Positions 8,975 through 20,533 of a stretch of 64,000 nt of DNA are shown one piece after another; the first letter of the stretch is position 1; every line of letters starts with the position of its first letter. The stretch is from Hemileia vastatrix. Taxonomy: Eukaryota; Basidiomycota; Pucciniomycetes; Pucciniales; Zaghouaniaceae. The notes beneath the pieces are model-generated. The model ran no database searches, had not been told where the DNA came from, and was given only the letters and a program-made list of their open reading frames with translations. Location of the stretch: assembly GCA_030280995.1 (NCBI GenBank), contig JASXTE010000005.1, positions 35,709,203-35,773,202 of the forward strand, read 5' to 3'. Position numbers and translations under genes: made by a program.

Positions 8975-11900
8975 ATACAACATCCAATTAAATTGGTATT
9001 TGTTTAAAGCTTGGTAATATAATTACTAACCATTTTAAAGGTCCAGTTAAACCTATCATTTAATTCTAAAAGATTTTTTTGAATTTTTATTATATTTTAT
9101 TTAATTAAATAAAAATATAAATTCAGGGTAAGCTCCAGTGCTTTTATTAGTATTTTTATTACTAATATTTTTGTCTGCTGATTACCATACAGTTTTTCCC
9201 TTTTGTACATGTATTAAATAGTTATTTTAGACATTATGAGTGCTCCACAGTACAATTTAAGTGATAGAACTGCTTTTAATACCAGGTCTAATGCTAAAAA
9301 CAATGTACCAGGACATAACTATGGAATGACAGTCTTATCATCAACCAGAAAAACTCAGCATAGAGGAAAATGAAACCATCCTAAAAAAGGTAACTATAAA
9401 GAGGACATCAACTCTTCAGGATCAACTGTCCCACTTTTACAGACAAGTTCTGAAGCTGGAGGAGTAAAAGTCTTCCATCATCAAAGAGGTGGAGAAAGTG
9501 AAGAACATTTTCAGGATAGGATTCCAACAATTAAATCAAACACTGGAAGAACTGAAAGAAGTACAGAAGAACCATCAACTCCCTACCCCAGGAGAATCAG
9601 GCCAGTACCAGGAAAAAGAACTTTGTGGAAAAAGTGAATAGGGCTTGGTTTCACCAACAGTGGGCCAGCCACAATTTCAACAGTGATTCAGCCCCTCATC
9701 AGACCACTTCCAATAACCCATACAATCCAAATAAAAGTGTCAAAAGCCAGGTCTTGCTCCTATATTTTGGTAATTAAATTTCTTTCTAAGATTTCACATA
9801 ATACTAATTATTAAAATTCTGGTAATTTCATTGATGTGAAGTCTGTTCATAAAATTGAGTAGGACTTGAGAAAATTGGGTTTTGATGTAGATACACCTGA
9901 TTTATCTTTTGTCAATAACAATAGTACTATTTATAATAATAATACAGTTAACCCTCAGCTACCACCACTTATCAGTGAGTTGAGATCTTCATTAGATATT
10001 GAAGAATGTGAAAAGGAAGATGTTGAGTATTTTAATAAAAATCCAACTTTCCATATAATTGTTTCAGTGTTATGGAGTAGAATGACTGAGTGTGAGGAAA
10101 AGGAAATTAAGCTCACAAGTGAAACAATTTCATCCTTAACATTAAAAATTTCCCAACTAGCAACAAGAAACAAAGAATTAGAGAAAGAAAACTTGGATCT
10201 AACACTTAAATATGATTCTTTAAGTAATTAACATAGTGGAATTTCAAAAAAATTCAGTGAGTTAGAAAAATTTTATGAAGAAAATTCATTAAAATATGAA
10301 TCAAGAACAAAGTTATCTTTTGCACAAACAAATCAGACTTTCTCTGATCTAATACAAATATTAATTAAGGTTGAGATTGAAACAGACAATCTACTAATGA
10401 ATCACCTTAATCATAATTATACACAGTATAATAATAATCCTTTCATTTGCAAAAATGAATCTCAATAATTCCCATTGCTACCAGAAATAAAAACATCTGG
10501 TGGAAGTTTCAAGTCTGAAATAGCAAATTTGAGTCACAAATAAGTACAAGAGGAAATACAAGACTATCTATCTAAATTAAATGAGTTATTGAATTCTCCC
10601 AGGATTAGTGAGATTAAATACAATCAGAAGAACTGCCCAAAAATTGACCAATACCCAACTTATGATGGGGAATCCATCTATGATTTGCAACATTTTATTC
10701 AAATAATTGACAATTTAAAATTCTCATATAAGTTACCAGATGAAGAAATAACATCAAAACTAATTTCATTATTTGAGGATGTTTCTTTATTATGGTTTGA
10801 AGCTGTGATAAGTGAGGGTAAAGATTACTCTTGGACTGGATGGAAACAAATAATAATAAAAATTTGGAGGTTCTAAATTTAGACTAAATCAGCAAAGATT
10901 ATATGAGAGAACAAGGTATAATACGTTGAATGGTGACAAACCTATGGTATTTTTAATGAATTTAAATAAAATATTAAAAGCCATGGAACCAAATATGGAT
11001 TTTAAATTATGGAAAGATAAAATAATAATATATAAATTACCTATATCTTTAAGAGACATTGTTGTAGCTAGAAAAATAATGGTTAATTAATACTCTGAAT
11101 ATATTAATATTTGTAACAAAATACTATTAAACCATAAGTATGAAGAAAGGTACACCACTTATAAACAAAATAATGAACCTATGGAAATTCAGAATTCAAA
11201 GCCACTCCAGGAAAGTCAGAAGAAACCTACTTCACTTTTAGTACCTAAAAATTACGAGAAAAATATTTGTTATAAGTGTAATAAGCCTTGCTTTAAAAGT
11301 CACAAATGTGAGAAAAATATAAATATTGTTGAAATTAGCAAGAATCTGAACATGAGACAGATAAAAGTAAAGATTCAAGTAATTATTACAGTCATATCTC
11401 ATACACTACGCAATATAGGGGGTTGACTTGCTAGCAAGTCCTCAACCTGAACTTAGATGGAACTCAGACTGAACTCAGACTGAACCCATACTGAACTCTA
11501 CTTGAACACCCACCTAAAACTGTTCTGCTGAGTGATGTTCATCCCTGATTGTATGGTTCCTTTATCAATAGCTCAATGTGTGTTCAATCTGTGGTGAGTT
11601 TGGGTCCAAGATTGTGGACTTGCTAGCAAGTACGCCCCCCATATTGTGTGGTGATATAGTGATTAAAGTGAGGTTTGTATGTTAGAAGATGATTTGTCCA
11701 TCTTTGAAAATCCAATATCAAGTAGGGACTCAAATGTATCATTAATGAATTTTGAAGATGATGAAGTCATTAAGGATATAAAATCTGATAACTTAAGAAT
11801 GACACCTATCATGGTTCCAGCAATAATTTCTGGAGAAACTGTAAAGATAGTATTTGATACAGGAGCTGCCGGTTCTGTTGTTTCTGCATATAAATTAAAG

Positions 11901-13760
11901 AAAATTTATATTGATTATAATTCAAAGCTTGAACACCTTTAAAGTAAAAATTGGAGAGATTTTGGATCAGTGCTACACCCCATTGGTAGATACAAAGCTG
12001 CTTTTTTCTTTAAATCTCAACATGGTTATGTTAGATAACTTGTGACTTTGTAGTAATGGAAAATAATAATTGTAGTAGCTGTTTTATCATTGGAAATGAC
12101 ATTCTGAAAAATTTTGGTGTGAAATTAGACCCTGCTAATAATAATTTTACAATTGGCATTAATGGTAAAAGGAAATTTAAATTAAATTCTTTTAACACAG
12201 TCTTACACATTGAGTCAGTAATAGATATTCCTTGCAAATGAAGAGAAACCAGTGATATGGAACTTCTGGAAACATAAATTTCAAAAGCATCATTTGGAAC
12301 TCAGATAAGTGAAGCTGAGAAGACAAATATTCTGGACTTAATTAAGGCATTTTAAATGGCTTTTGCACATGGGACCAATGAGCTTGTCCTTGTGAAAGAT
12401 AATGAGATGAAAATTAGTTTGACCTGTGAAATGGATAATATTCCTGCTAGTCTTAAAAAGAAACCATACACCTCTTCACCAATGAGGAGGAAAGACATAG
12501 AGGATAACATTAAAATATTTTTAAACATGAAAATTATTAAAAAGGTAGAAACTACACCAAAATATTGTGTGATATCACCAGTGCTTATCCCTTATGAAAA
12601 ATATAAGGCAATACTGTGTGGTGATTTTAGAGAATTAAATACATTTACAGTAGATGATATTTACCCCTTACCAAGGATTGCCTCTATATATGCTACCCTG
12701 AAAATTGCTAAGTACATAAGTTGCCTGGATGTAAATAAAGGTTACCATCAAATTCCTATTAAAAATAACTCACAGAACTTTTTATTGCTAAAAACACATA
12801 TGGGAATTTATAAATAATTCAGGATGCCATTTGGACCAAAAAATGCTCCTTCAGTATTTTAGAAGCTAATGGATATAAAATTCCATAATAAAATAATTGA
12901 AGGGTGGCTAATGGTATAGATAGATGACATCATAGTGCTCTCAAAGAAATATGATGAGAAATTACTTCATTTGAGGAAGGTTTTTTAGAAAAGGGATGAA
13001 ATAAAAATGACCCTTGCATTGAAAAAAATATAAATTTGGGTTTGAGTCTTTAAAGGTGCTTGGTCATATTGTATCTGGATTACATATATGTGTTGACCAG
13101 AATAAGGTGGCTGCAACCAAAAATCTTGGAATTACTCAAAATGTAAAGGATGTACAATCTTTTCTTGGTATGTGTGGTTAGTATATACAATATATAAAGA
13201 ACTACCAATTAATTGCTGAATCATTGACCACACTGATAAAGAAATCAGAAGCTTTCATTTGGAACAATGAAAGACAACAGGATTTTGATAAGTTGAAAGA
13301 ATGTTTGTTGACAGCTCCCATCTTAGAATTACAAGATTTCCAACTACCTTTTGTCTTGTATACTGAAGCAAGTTTTATTGGTTTGGGTGCTGCTTTGCAT
13401 CAAAAAACAGCTTATTGAAAAAAAAAATTCAGAAGTAGTAATTTTCTATGTTTCACATACTCTAAGAAGTAGTTGATTGAAATATGGTAATACTCAACTT
13501 GAGTATTTGGAAATAGTATGAGCTCTTGAGAAGCTACATTATTACCCCAAAGACCAAAAAATTGAGTTGATAACTGACTTTAGTGTAGTTAATTCACTCT
13601 TAAACATGAAAAGTCTAAATAGGCATATGTGTAGATAGCAATTGGCTGTACAAAGTACAAAGAAAAGATGACTATTACACATAGAGCAGGAACTTTAAAA
13701 TCTAATGTAGATCTTTTATTTAGAGTACCTATACCTAACAATGATGATAATCCAGCTTAT
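8975..13760 (+). pseudogene. Decayed Ty3/Gypsy element, copy 3
   Basis: In order on the plus strand: leader and first frame (ATG near 9238), a Gag relic (about 9850-11350; capsid motif CPKIDQYPTYDGESIYD at about 10633 and zinc knuckle CYKCNKPCFKSHKC at about 11271-11312), protease (VFDTGAAGSVVS at about 11850), reverse transcriptase (about 12350-13120, VKIDDIIV-type motif with the Tyr of YIDD replaced by TAG) and RNase H (about 13330-13690). Many stops and frameshifts break it. Integrase and both LTRs are missing; both edges abut ends of the palindrome-TIR family. A 250-bp member of that family sits between zinc knuckle and protease. It is the oldest of the three copies. Confidence 0.9.
11404..11653. 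mobile_element. 250-bp MITE with nested palindromic TIRs
   Basis: The left end CACTACGCAATATAGGGGG and right end CCCCCCATATTGTGTGGTG are inverted repeats, each followed inward by a perfect palindrome on TTGCTAGCAA (11425-11440 and 11618-11631). The inside carries repeated TGAACTCAGACTGAAC-like subterminal motifs. It splits the Gag-Pol relic of Gypsy copy 3, which proves insertion. The flanks share TA (or ATA), suggesting a mariner-like or Harbinger-like target choice. It has no coding capacity. Confidence 0.85.
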
Positions 13761-16700
13761 CACCACACAATATTTGGGGGGGACTTGCTAGCAAGTCCTC
13801 AACTTGAACTTAGATGGAACACAGATGGAACTCAGACTGAACTTATAATGAACTGATACTGAAATTTACTTTGAACTCATATTGAGCTCTTAACCAAGGA
13901 TGAATGATACTGTGCTGAAATAATATTGTAAGTTTAATGAAAAACTAATAGAAATACAAAGTTGGGGAGGTTAAGAATCTGATAAATCCACAGTATTTTT
14001 TAATAAAACACAATTTAATGCTTATTTTGAGTCTCACCTTATCAGTAAAAAGACTGAAAATCCTAGTACTTAATTCAAAATTATTACTTCTAAGCTTTCT
14101 AATGAGTTAATTAATTTTTTGAGAAAAAATATAAAATTATATATGTGGCTCTTTTTGTTGAAAACTCTTTTAACCCAGAATTTGAAGCTTTGATTTTTAA
14201 TTTTAACCCATATGACCTGATTCTTTATTTCATGTATTTTTATATTTTTTTTTCATTCAATATAATTATTTTCAATTCAGTTGAGTTATCCAAAAAAAAA
14301 TAATATTGAACCATCAAATATCTTATATTTTTACTTCTAGAATACAGTTAAACCACATATAACTAAACAAAAAAAAATATCAATGTGTTTTCTCAATCTC
14401 TCACTAAATGAAATGCTCTAATATATTTATTATACTCAACACTAATATTTGAGAAATTATTTGATTATATGTGTGTAAAAAAGTATATCTCTTATAATAG
14501 TAGATTTAATCCAGCTCTTGAAATTTTTAAATGCAAGTCAATGATTAAAATCAAAAGGATATTCATTTTTGAACTTTTATTTGTTCTGTTTATCCCTCAA
14601 ATACTAAGTAGTTTTGTAATCAGCATTTAGTTAATATAATAAATATATGAGATTCAAGAACTTTTCATGATTTAGTTCATTGAAATTCTATGAAAATATT
14701 GTCATGTGGTGAGTGATCTCATGAGTTAAGATAATTAATCACTACTCAATGAATTTTCCATATGAAAAACTGAAATTCAAACTAGAAGTAAAATTTTAAA
14801 GATAAAACAAAACAAAAAAGCATAAAATTCTTTAAATTTAATATTAATGCTTAAGTGTGCTTCCATGCTATATGGTGGGATAATTTCTATGTCTACCTGG
14901 GAATAAGCACCATATTTTTTCAAAAGTGTTCTCATGTCAAAAGATGTGGTTCAGGTCAAATTTATGAGTAAAATATTGTGCAAGAACTGAAATTAATAGG
15001 TAGAAGTGGTAATTTTTCATCATTATATTAGTTGCTAATTGAATAACTACCATATGATAATTATTTTGTAAAAAATAGACAATAGGTATTTTGAGTTATA
15101 CTCATATAAAAAAGCTATTTTTAAAGAGATTATATTTTAATTAAAATAAATAATGATGCATATTTTAAATGAATAGACAGAATATTTCAATTCTATGTTG
15201 TTGATGAAAAAATTAAGCAAAAAGTTTCAGGTTTGCTTTTGTAGTCTTTGGAAAAAAGTTTTTGACAGGATTAATCCACAACTGAACATTTACACATACT
15301 TCTTAAATAGAATATATCAGTTAACAATTTATCAATCATTTATTAGAAAAATGATATTCACACTGATAGGTAAAAATTATATTATTCTGCTATTAAATTT
15401 CTAATTCTTTAAAGTAAAATACCTTTGATTTTATATGTAAACAGAAGATTTTATAAATCTTCTTGTAAATGGCCTTATAAATAAGAAATACTAGAATGAA
15501 TATATTTTTAAGAAAATGAATTTGGATAGAGAATATTTCAACTCATCAGTACACATTTAAAACAGAAACTTAAGGTTAAACTTTGAGTTTTTAAAACAAT
15601 AAATATTTATTTGAAATATATTTATTTAATTTTATAGAAAGATACCATTTTTATCCTATGAGATTTCCCTTTAATTTACACATGAAAATCAAGAAAAAAA
15701 ATGTGAAGCTTCAAAGGATCTATATAATTTGTACTTAAAATGAACAAATTGTTTTTTTGAGTTAGTATGAATCTAAAAAGAAGATCTGATACCTTTTTTT
15801 TAAATGTTATAGTTGTATTAAAATAAGTTTTAGTTATCTTCTTAATCTTTAATGGAGAAAAAAGAATAATTTCACAATATTATAAAATCAACATCCAAAT
15901 ATTTTTAATAAAAAATTTCTCCAAAATGTACATCATTTGTATTTGGTTCCAGAAATTTACAGTATTTAATATAAATCATTTTGATATAAGAATATACTTG
16001 TGTTTAAATTTAAAAATATTTGATAAAATTTTTACAAAATTATAAGTTTTCTCACAGTTTAACTTAGCTTAAACCACAGTTCAACACAGGATCTCATTAT
16101 GAGTTCAATCTAAGTTCCACCAAAATTAAGATATATTATTTTTGGAAAATGTATATAGTCATTGAAATTAAAAAACTTTAGTAAAAAAATGACTCAAAAA
16201 GTTTTTTCTTTTATTTAATAGATTATATAGAAGATATTGAGGAAGCTAACATACTCATTTCATTAAATTGTTTGTTATCATGACTAATTATTATTTCATG
16301 TACAGTAATCATAGAACATAAAATAAAGCAAAAGTTTTACTATATATATCAATATGTTCCATTTTAAATATTTATTTAAATTTTATTTTTGAATTTAAAA
16401 ATATTATAAATCTCACTAAAATTGTTCTGAACTAAATTAAAAGCTCTATACATTCATCTAATAAAAGAAAAAAAGTGCATTAGATCAAAACTTTAATATA
16501 GACTTTTTTACTTTCCCCAACTTGTTTCAAAAAGTTTACCCGTTTTATTGGTTTTCTATCTTATGTATATTCTTAATAAACATTCTGTAAAAGACTTTGT
16601 AAAAAATCAAAATAGTATTTAATGGCTAGTTTTTGCACTCCTGTAGATCTTCAGTCTCAATGTTTGGTACTTATTACAAACATTGAATAAACCAATAGCT

Positions 16701-18318
16701 TTTATGTATTGAGGGGTACAAATAGAAATAAATCACTTTTACATGTTTTTGATTGTGGAAAATGAGTGCTGAAATCAGACAGGGTGAACTCTGTTCTTTG
16801 GCTGAATAATAGAGTCCACTTTCAGTTTTTTTCCACCTTGTTTCACATCCTCTTGTGCTCTATAAAAGCCTTTCTCTGGCTTTGTATTCCTTCTGACTTC
16901 ATTCCCATATCTCTTCTTTTGATAAAAATCCCAAGGCAGTTACTGTAGTATCAAACATTAATGAGTAAGTTTCCATACTCCTCATCCCTCCCCACCCCAC
17001 CTCTTTCACCTCCCACCTCAACCTTTCCTTTCCACCCTTTAACCAACCAAGCCCTTTTTAAGATATCCTAAACCTCTTTCTTCCAAATCCAACCTTCTTG
17101 TTCCCCATCCCAACCATTTAACCTCAAAATCATCTTGATCCTTTCGCTGCTTGCCCCACCTCTTTGGCTTGTAAATCCACCCCTTTTTTCCATATAGAGT
17201 AAGAGGGGTGAGAAGGAGATCAGTCAAAGTTATTCATAGTTATATGAAATATATAAGGGTGGATAGGGGATCAAAAGGGGTGATATGTGTAACAAGTTGA
17301 TTTAGGTGAGGTGAGGTGGGAGGGAGAGGGGTGGAGAAGGGGGATACAAGGTGTGGTGAGGGGAGAGGACTGGGGAGAGTAGCACTAAATTTAAGATAGT
17401 GAGAGAATTTGTAAGGGGAAGCATATAGGAACCACAAAAGAGGGGAGGGAAGTATTAGGAAGGATAATTTTTAAAGATAATAAATAATAAACATATATAA
17501 TAAATTATAGAGAATTGAAAATGAAATGGCATGAAACAAAAAAAAACTTATAACTATTGTGCAAAATTTTTTAGCCAAATATATTATTCTTCTTGAAATT
17601 TGACACTTATTTTTTTTCTATAATGAAGGTAATGGTAATTTTTTTTTTTTTTTTGAAAAATAATGACAATAAAATATTTTTAAATCTAAAATTATAGTAT
17701 AAATATTAATTTTTTGGATTGTACAATTAACTAAATAATTTTAACCATCAATTTTGAGCTTTATGTAGTTTCCACTAATACTTTAAAGCTTAAGAAATAA
17801 TTAAGAATATATACTCATACAATGAGAGCAAATATATACTTCAGGAAATTTTTACTAATAAAATTTTGATGAAAAGTATCATTTTAATAATTTTTTTTCT
17901 TGTAGAAATTTTTATAGTATTTGGAGGTTCTTTTATAAATTGATTAGTGAAAAATCCTGTAAAATCACGCAAAAGGGGTTTTAGTTCAATTTATACAATA
18001 ACTTTTATATTTTCAAAGAAAGAACAAAAAACATTATTTTTCTCAATCTTATGAATGGGCCCACTTTTTTTTGGTAGTGTGGTTCATTTACTTTAATATT
18101 CCTACAGAAATTTTAGTAATTCAAGCATCAAGATTTTCTTTACTGATGATCAACTGTGCTCCAATAAATGTTTGAATTAATTTCAAGTTGTGTTCAAATT
18201 AAAATCAATATTTCCTCATGATTGTTTCAACACCACCTCAATGTCTGCTCAATTGGATATGAATTTGGGTTCAAGGTTGTGGACTTGCTAGCAAGTCCAC
18301 CTCCCATATTGCATGGTG
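13761..18318. mobile_element. Possible 4.56-kb non-coding member of the palindrome-TIR family
   Basis: The left end at 13761 (CACCACACAATATTTGGGGG, then an 18-bp palindrome 13781-13798) interrupts the RNase H region of Gypsy copy 3. The nearest right end is at 18318 (22-bp palindrome 18279-18300, then CATATTGCATGGTG). Both flanks read TA next to the ends. The subterminal sequences match the 250-bp MITE. The interior is A/T-rich with no credible gene. Either this is one long non-autonomous element or two unrelated ends; right-flank DNA is a Copia remnant, so the pre-insertion site cannot be checked here. Confidence 0.5.
16975..17460. repeat. Pyrimidine/purine arms with imperfect inverted symmetry
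   Basis: A run rich in CCTCCC and CACCTC on the plus strand (16975-17170) is followed by a run rich in GGGAGG and GAGGTG (17260-17460). The arms are loosely complementary. Frames seen here are low-complexity artefacts. Confidence 0.5.
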
Positions 18319-18595
18319 ATAGCTCCACAATCTGGTTACAGACCTTTATGTAAATATTGGTAGTTATACTCTGTGTTGTGAAAACAAAAGTGCCATGTCT
18401 TCTGCAAAATACAATCCATCCAATAAACACACAAGACATTCAGATAGATATTTCTTCCTAGTAAATTAACAATTATATAGGAAAAGCATTATTCTATATT
18501 GGGTCCCTAGTACTGAACAATATGCTGATATTCTTACAAAAAACCTAAAACCTACTCTTACTGTAAATAAATGTCATTTACTTGGTGTCACATAA
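18319..18595 (+). pseudogene. Ty1/Copia RNase H remnant
   Basis: The frame from about 18365 reads CCENKSAMSSAKYNPSNKHT, then HSDRYFF, a TAA, and later WVPSTEQYADILTKNL, ending at TAA 18593-18595. These are the hallmark blocks of the Copia Pol C-terminus (DNKSA...N...KHIDIRYHF...TEDQLADILTK). Everything upstream is missing, cut off by the right end of the palindrome-TIR element. Confidence 0.85.
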
Positions 18596-18663
18596 GCATC
18601 TTACAAGTTTTATTTCAGTTATTTTTTTCTCTGTCTTTACTTGTTGATTTCAAATTGGGGGGC

Positions 18664-18910
18664 TGTTATGTACATAGACATATGTGTAATTATCAATCAC
18701 ATGATCCATTTATATAGACTGTAGAATGCACATTTGACCAACTCTGATTCTTCTCAGAGCTCTTCCACTGACACAATTCTACAGGCAAAGTAATACAGTA
18801 ATTCTTCTCAGAGTTCTGCCACTGATGCAATTCTACACCCCCTCCCCTCCACAAAAAAAAACCATATCAATAAACATCAAACAACCATTCCAATCTGTAG
18901 CATCATACTA
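18664..18910 (+). repeat. Start of the 3' LTR of the Copia remnant
   Basis: A purine tract (TTGGGGGGC) is followed by TGTTATGTACATAG, the expected position of an LTR start about 70 bp after the Pol stop. The segment includes a 37-bp duplication (around 18750 and 18800: ATTCTTCTCAGAG...). The LTR end is not identifiable because a TIR element begins at 18911. Confidence 0.6.
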
Positions 18911-19466
18911 CAGCAATAACAAAATCTCTTGGTGATTTTGCACAAAAAAAAAAAAAAAAAAAATTGCCCCCCCAAAAAAAAAGCAATTTATTGCTGATGG
19001 TGCAGAATATTATTATTGTTCTCCCACATGGGTCTTGCTCTCTGGCCCTTTCCACTTTCTCCCCCCATCAAATAAAAAGAAATAAATAAGTCATCAAATA
19101 TCAATAAAAAAGTGAAGAACAGAAAACACTTACCAATTGTAAAAGACCAGACTGAAGAAAAAGAGAAGAGAAGAAAAAATTGGGAAGAGAAAGAAGAGAC
19201 AAAACTGATGGGAAGCAAAAAATATGAGGATTGTGGAGAAAATAAAAGGGAGACAAAATTCAGATAATTGGGAGAGAAAGTGGCAAGAGCCAGAGGGGCA
19301 AGACCCATGTGAGAAAACAATAATAATAATCTGAACCATAAGGAATAAATTGCTTTTTTTTTTTTTTTACCAAAAATTTTTTTTGGTGCAATTTTTTTTT
19401 TTTTTATTTTATTTTTATTTATTTTATTTTTTTGTGCAAAATCAACAAGAGATTTTGTTATCACTG
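18911..19466. mobile_element. 556-bp long-TIR element
   Basis: The outer 40 bases of both arms match at about 37 positions: left CAGCAATAACAAAATCTCTT, right (reverse complement) CAGTGATAACAAAATCTCTT, both continuing to TGATTTTGCAC and an A-run. Similarity continues inward for about 150 bp (ACATGGGTCTTGC in both arms). TA flanks both ends (18909-18910 and 19467-19468), a mariner-type target duplication. The interior is purine-rich and non-coding. Confidence 0.82.
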
Positions 19467-19505
19467 TAACCTCCACATCAAAAATATTATATATAAATCA
19501 TGGAC

Positions 19506-19542
<37 letters not shown>

Positions 19543-19804
19543 GGTTTTTCTTCCTTTAGTTTTATTTATTTATTTATTTTTTCACTCTATTAAATGTCAC
19601 TCTAAAAATTACAAATATAAGTTTAAGCTTTAAGCCCTAATAACCATCAAACCAAACCAACCCCCCCCCCCAAAAAAAAAAATATTAATTCCATTTTAGA
19701 AAAAGAAAAACCTAAAATATAATCATCATCACCATTTTCATCATCATCATAATTACTATCATCATCATCTTCTTCTTCTTCTTCTTCTTCTTCTTCTTCT
19801 TCTT

Positions 19805-19867
<63 letters not shown>

Positions 19868-20533
19868 GACATTCTAATTATTTTTTCATATCATATCATA
19901 TCTTGACCATAACTTTATTTCTGTCTCTCCCTCTCTTCTCTTTCCAATATGTACAACAACTAGTCTTATTTTACCAAAAATAAAAATAAAAATAAAAATA
20001 AAAAAAAATAAAAAAGAAAAAGAAAAAATTCACTAATTCTACAATATAAAATTCAAATTCTCAACGTTCAATGAAATTTCAAATGCCATGTAATGTAAAT
20101 GAAAAATTAAATAAATAAAAAAAAGACTCAAGATTATATATATTTTTCAATATAAGATTATGAACTTACAGCTCTAAATTAATCACATCAATAGGAGGTT
20201 TCGGATCATTTAAGTGATGTTTTGTAAGGTCACTCAAACCATAATCTAATCAATTTTCCAAAAAAAAAAAAAAAAAGAAAAAAAAAAGAAAAAATTTATT
20301 TTTTCTCATCCTTATCTTCACCACCACCATATCATCAATCTCAAAACATAATCTTTATTCAACCCACCTCATCACAAACCTTCAACTTCTTAAACCAACC
20401 AAGAAAGCAATAAACCAATTACTAACTACCCTTCCATTCACCCATCAACCTTATATTCCCTAAAAAAATAAAAAAATAATAATCCCACCCCACCCCCCCC
20501 CTAACAAAAAAAAGAACCCCTCTCAAAAAACCA
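19467..20533. other. Low-complexity intergenic region 3' of ATG2
   Basis: It contains homopolymer T and A runs, a compound microsatellite (about 19736-19866: TCA, then TTC, then TTA units) and A/C-rich DNA. No gene is visible. The last 100 bp presumably hold the ATG2 3' UTR. Confidence 0.7.

Noticed and set aside
18988..19476. Minus-strand Ser/Phe-rich frames
   Set aside because: Translation of the long-TIR element and homopolymer runs.
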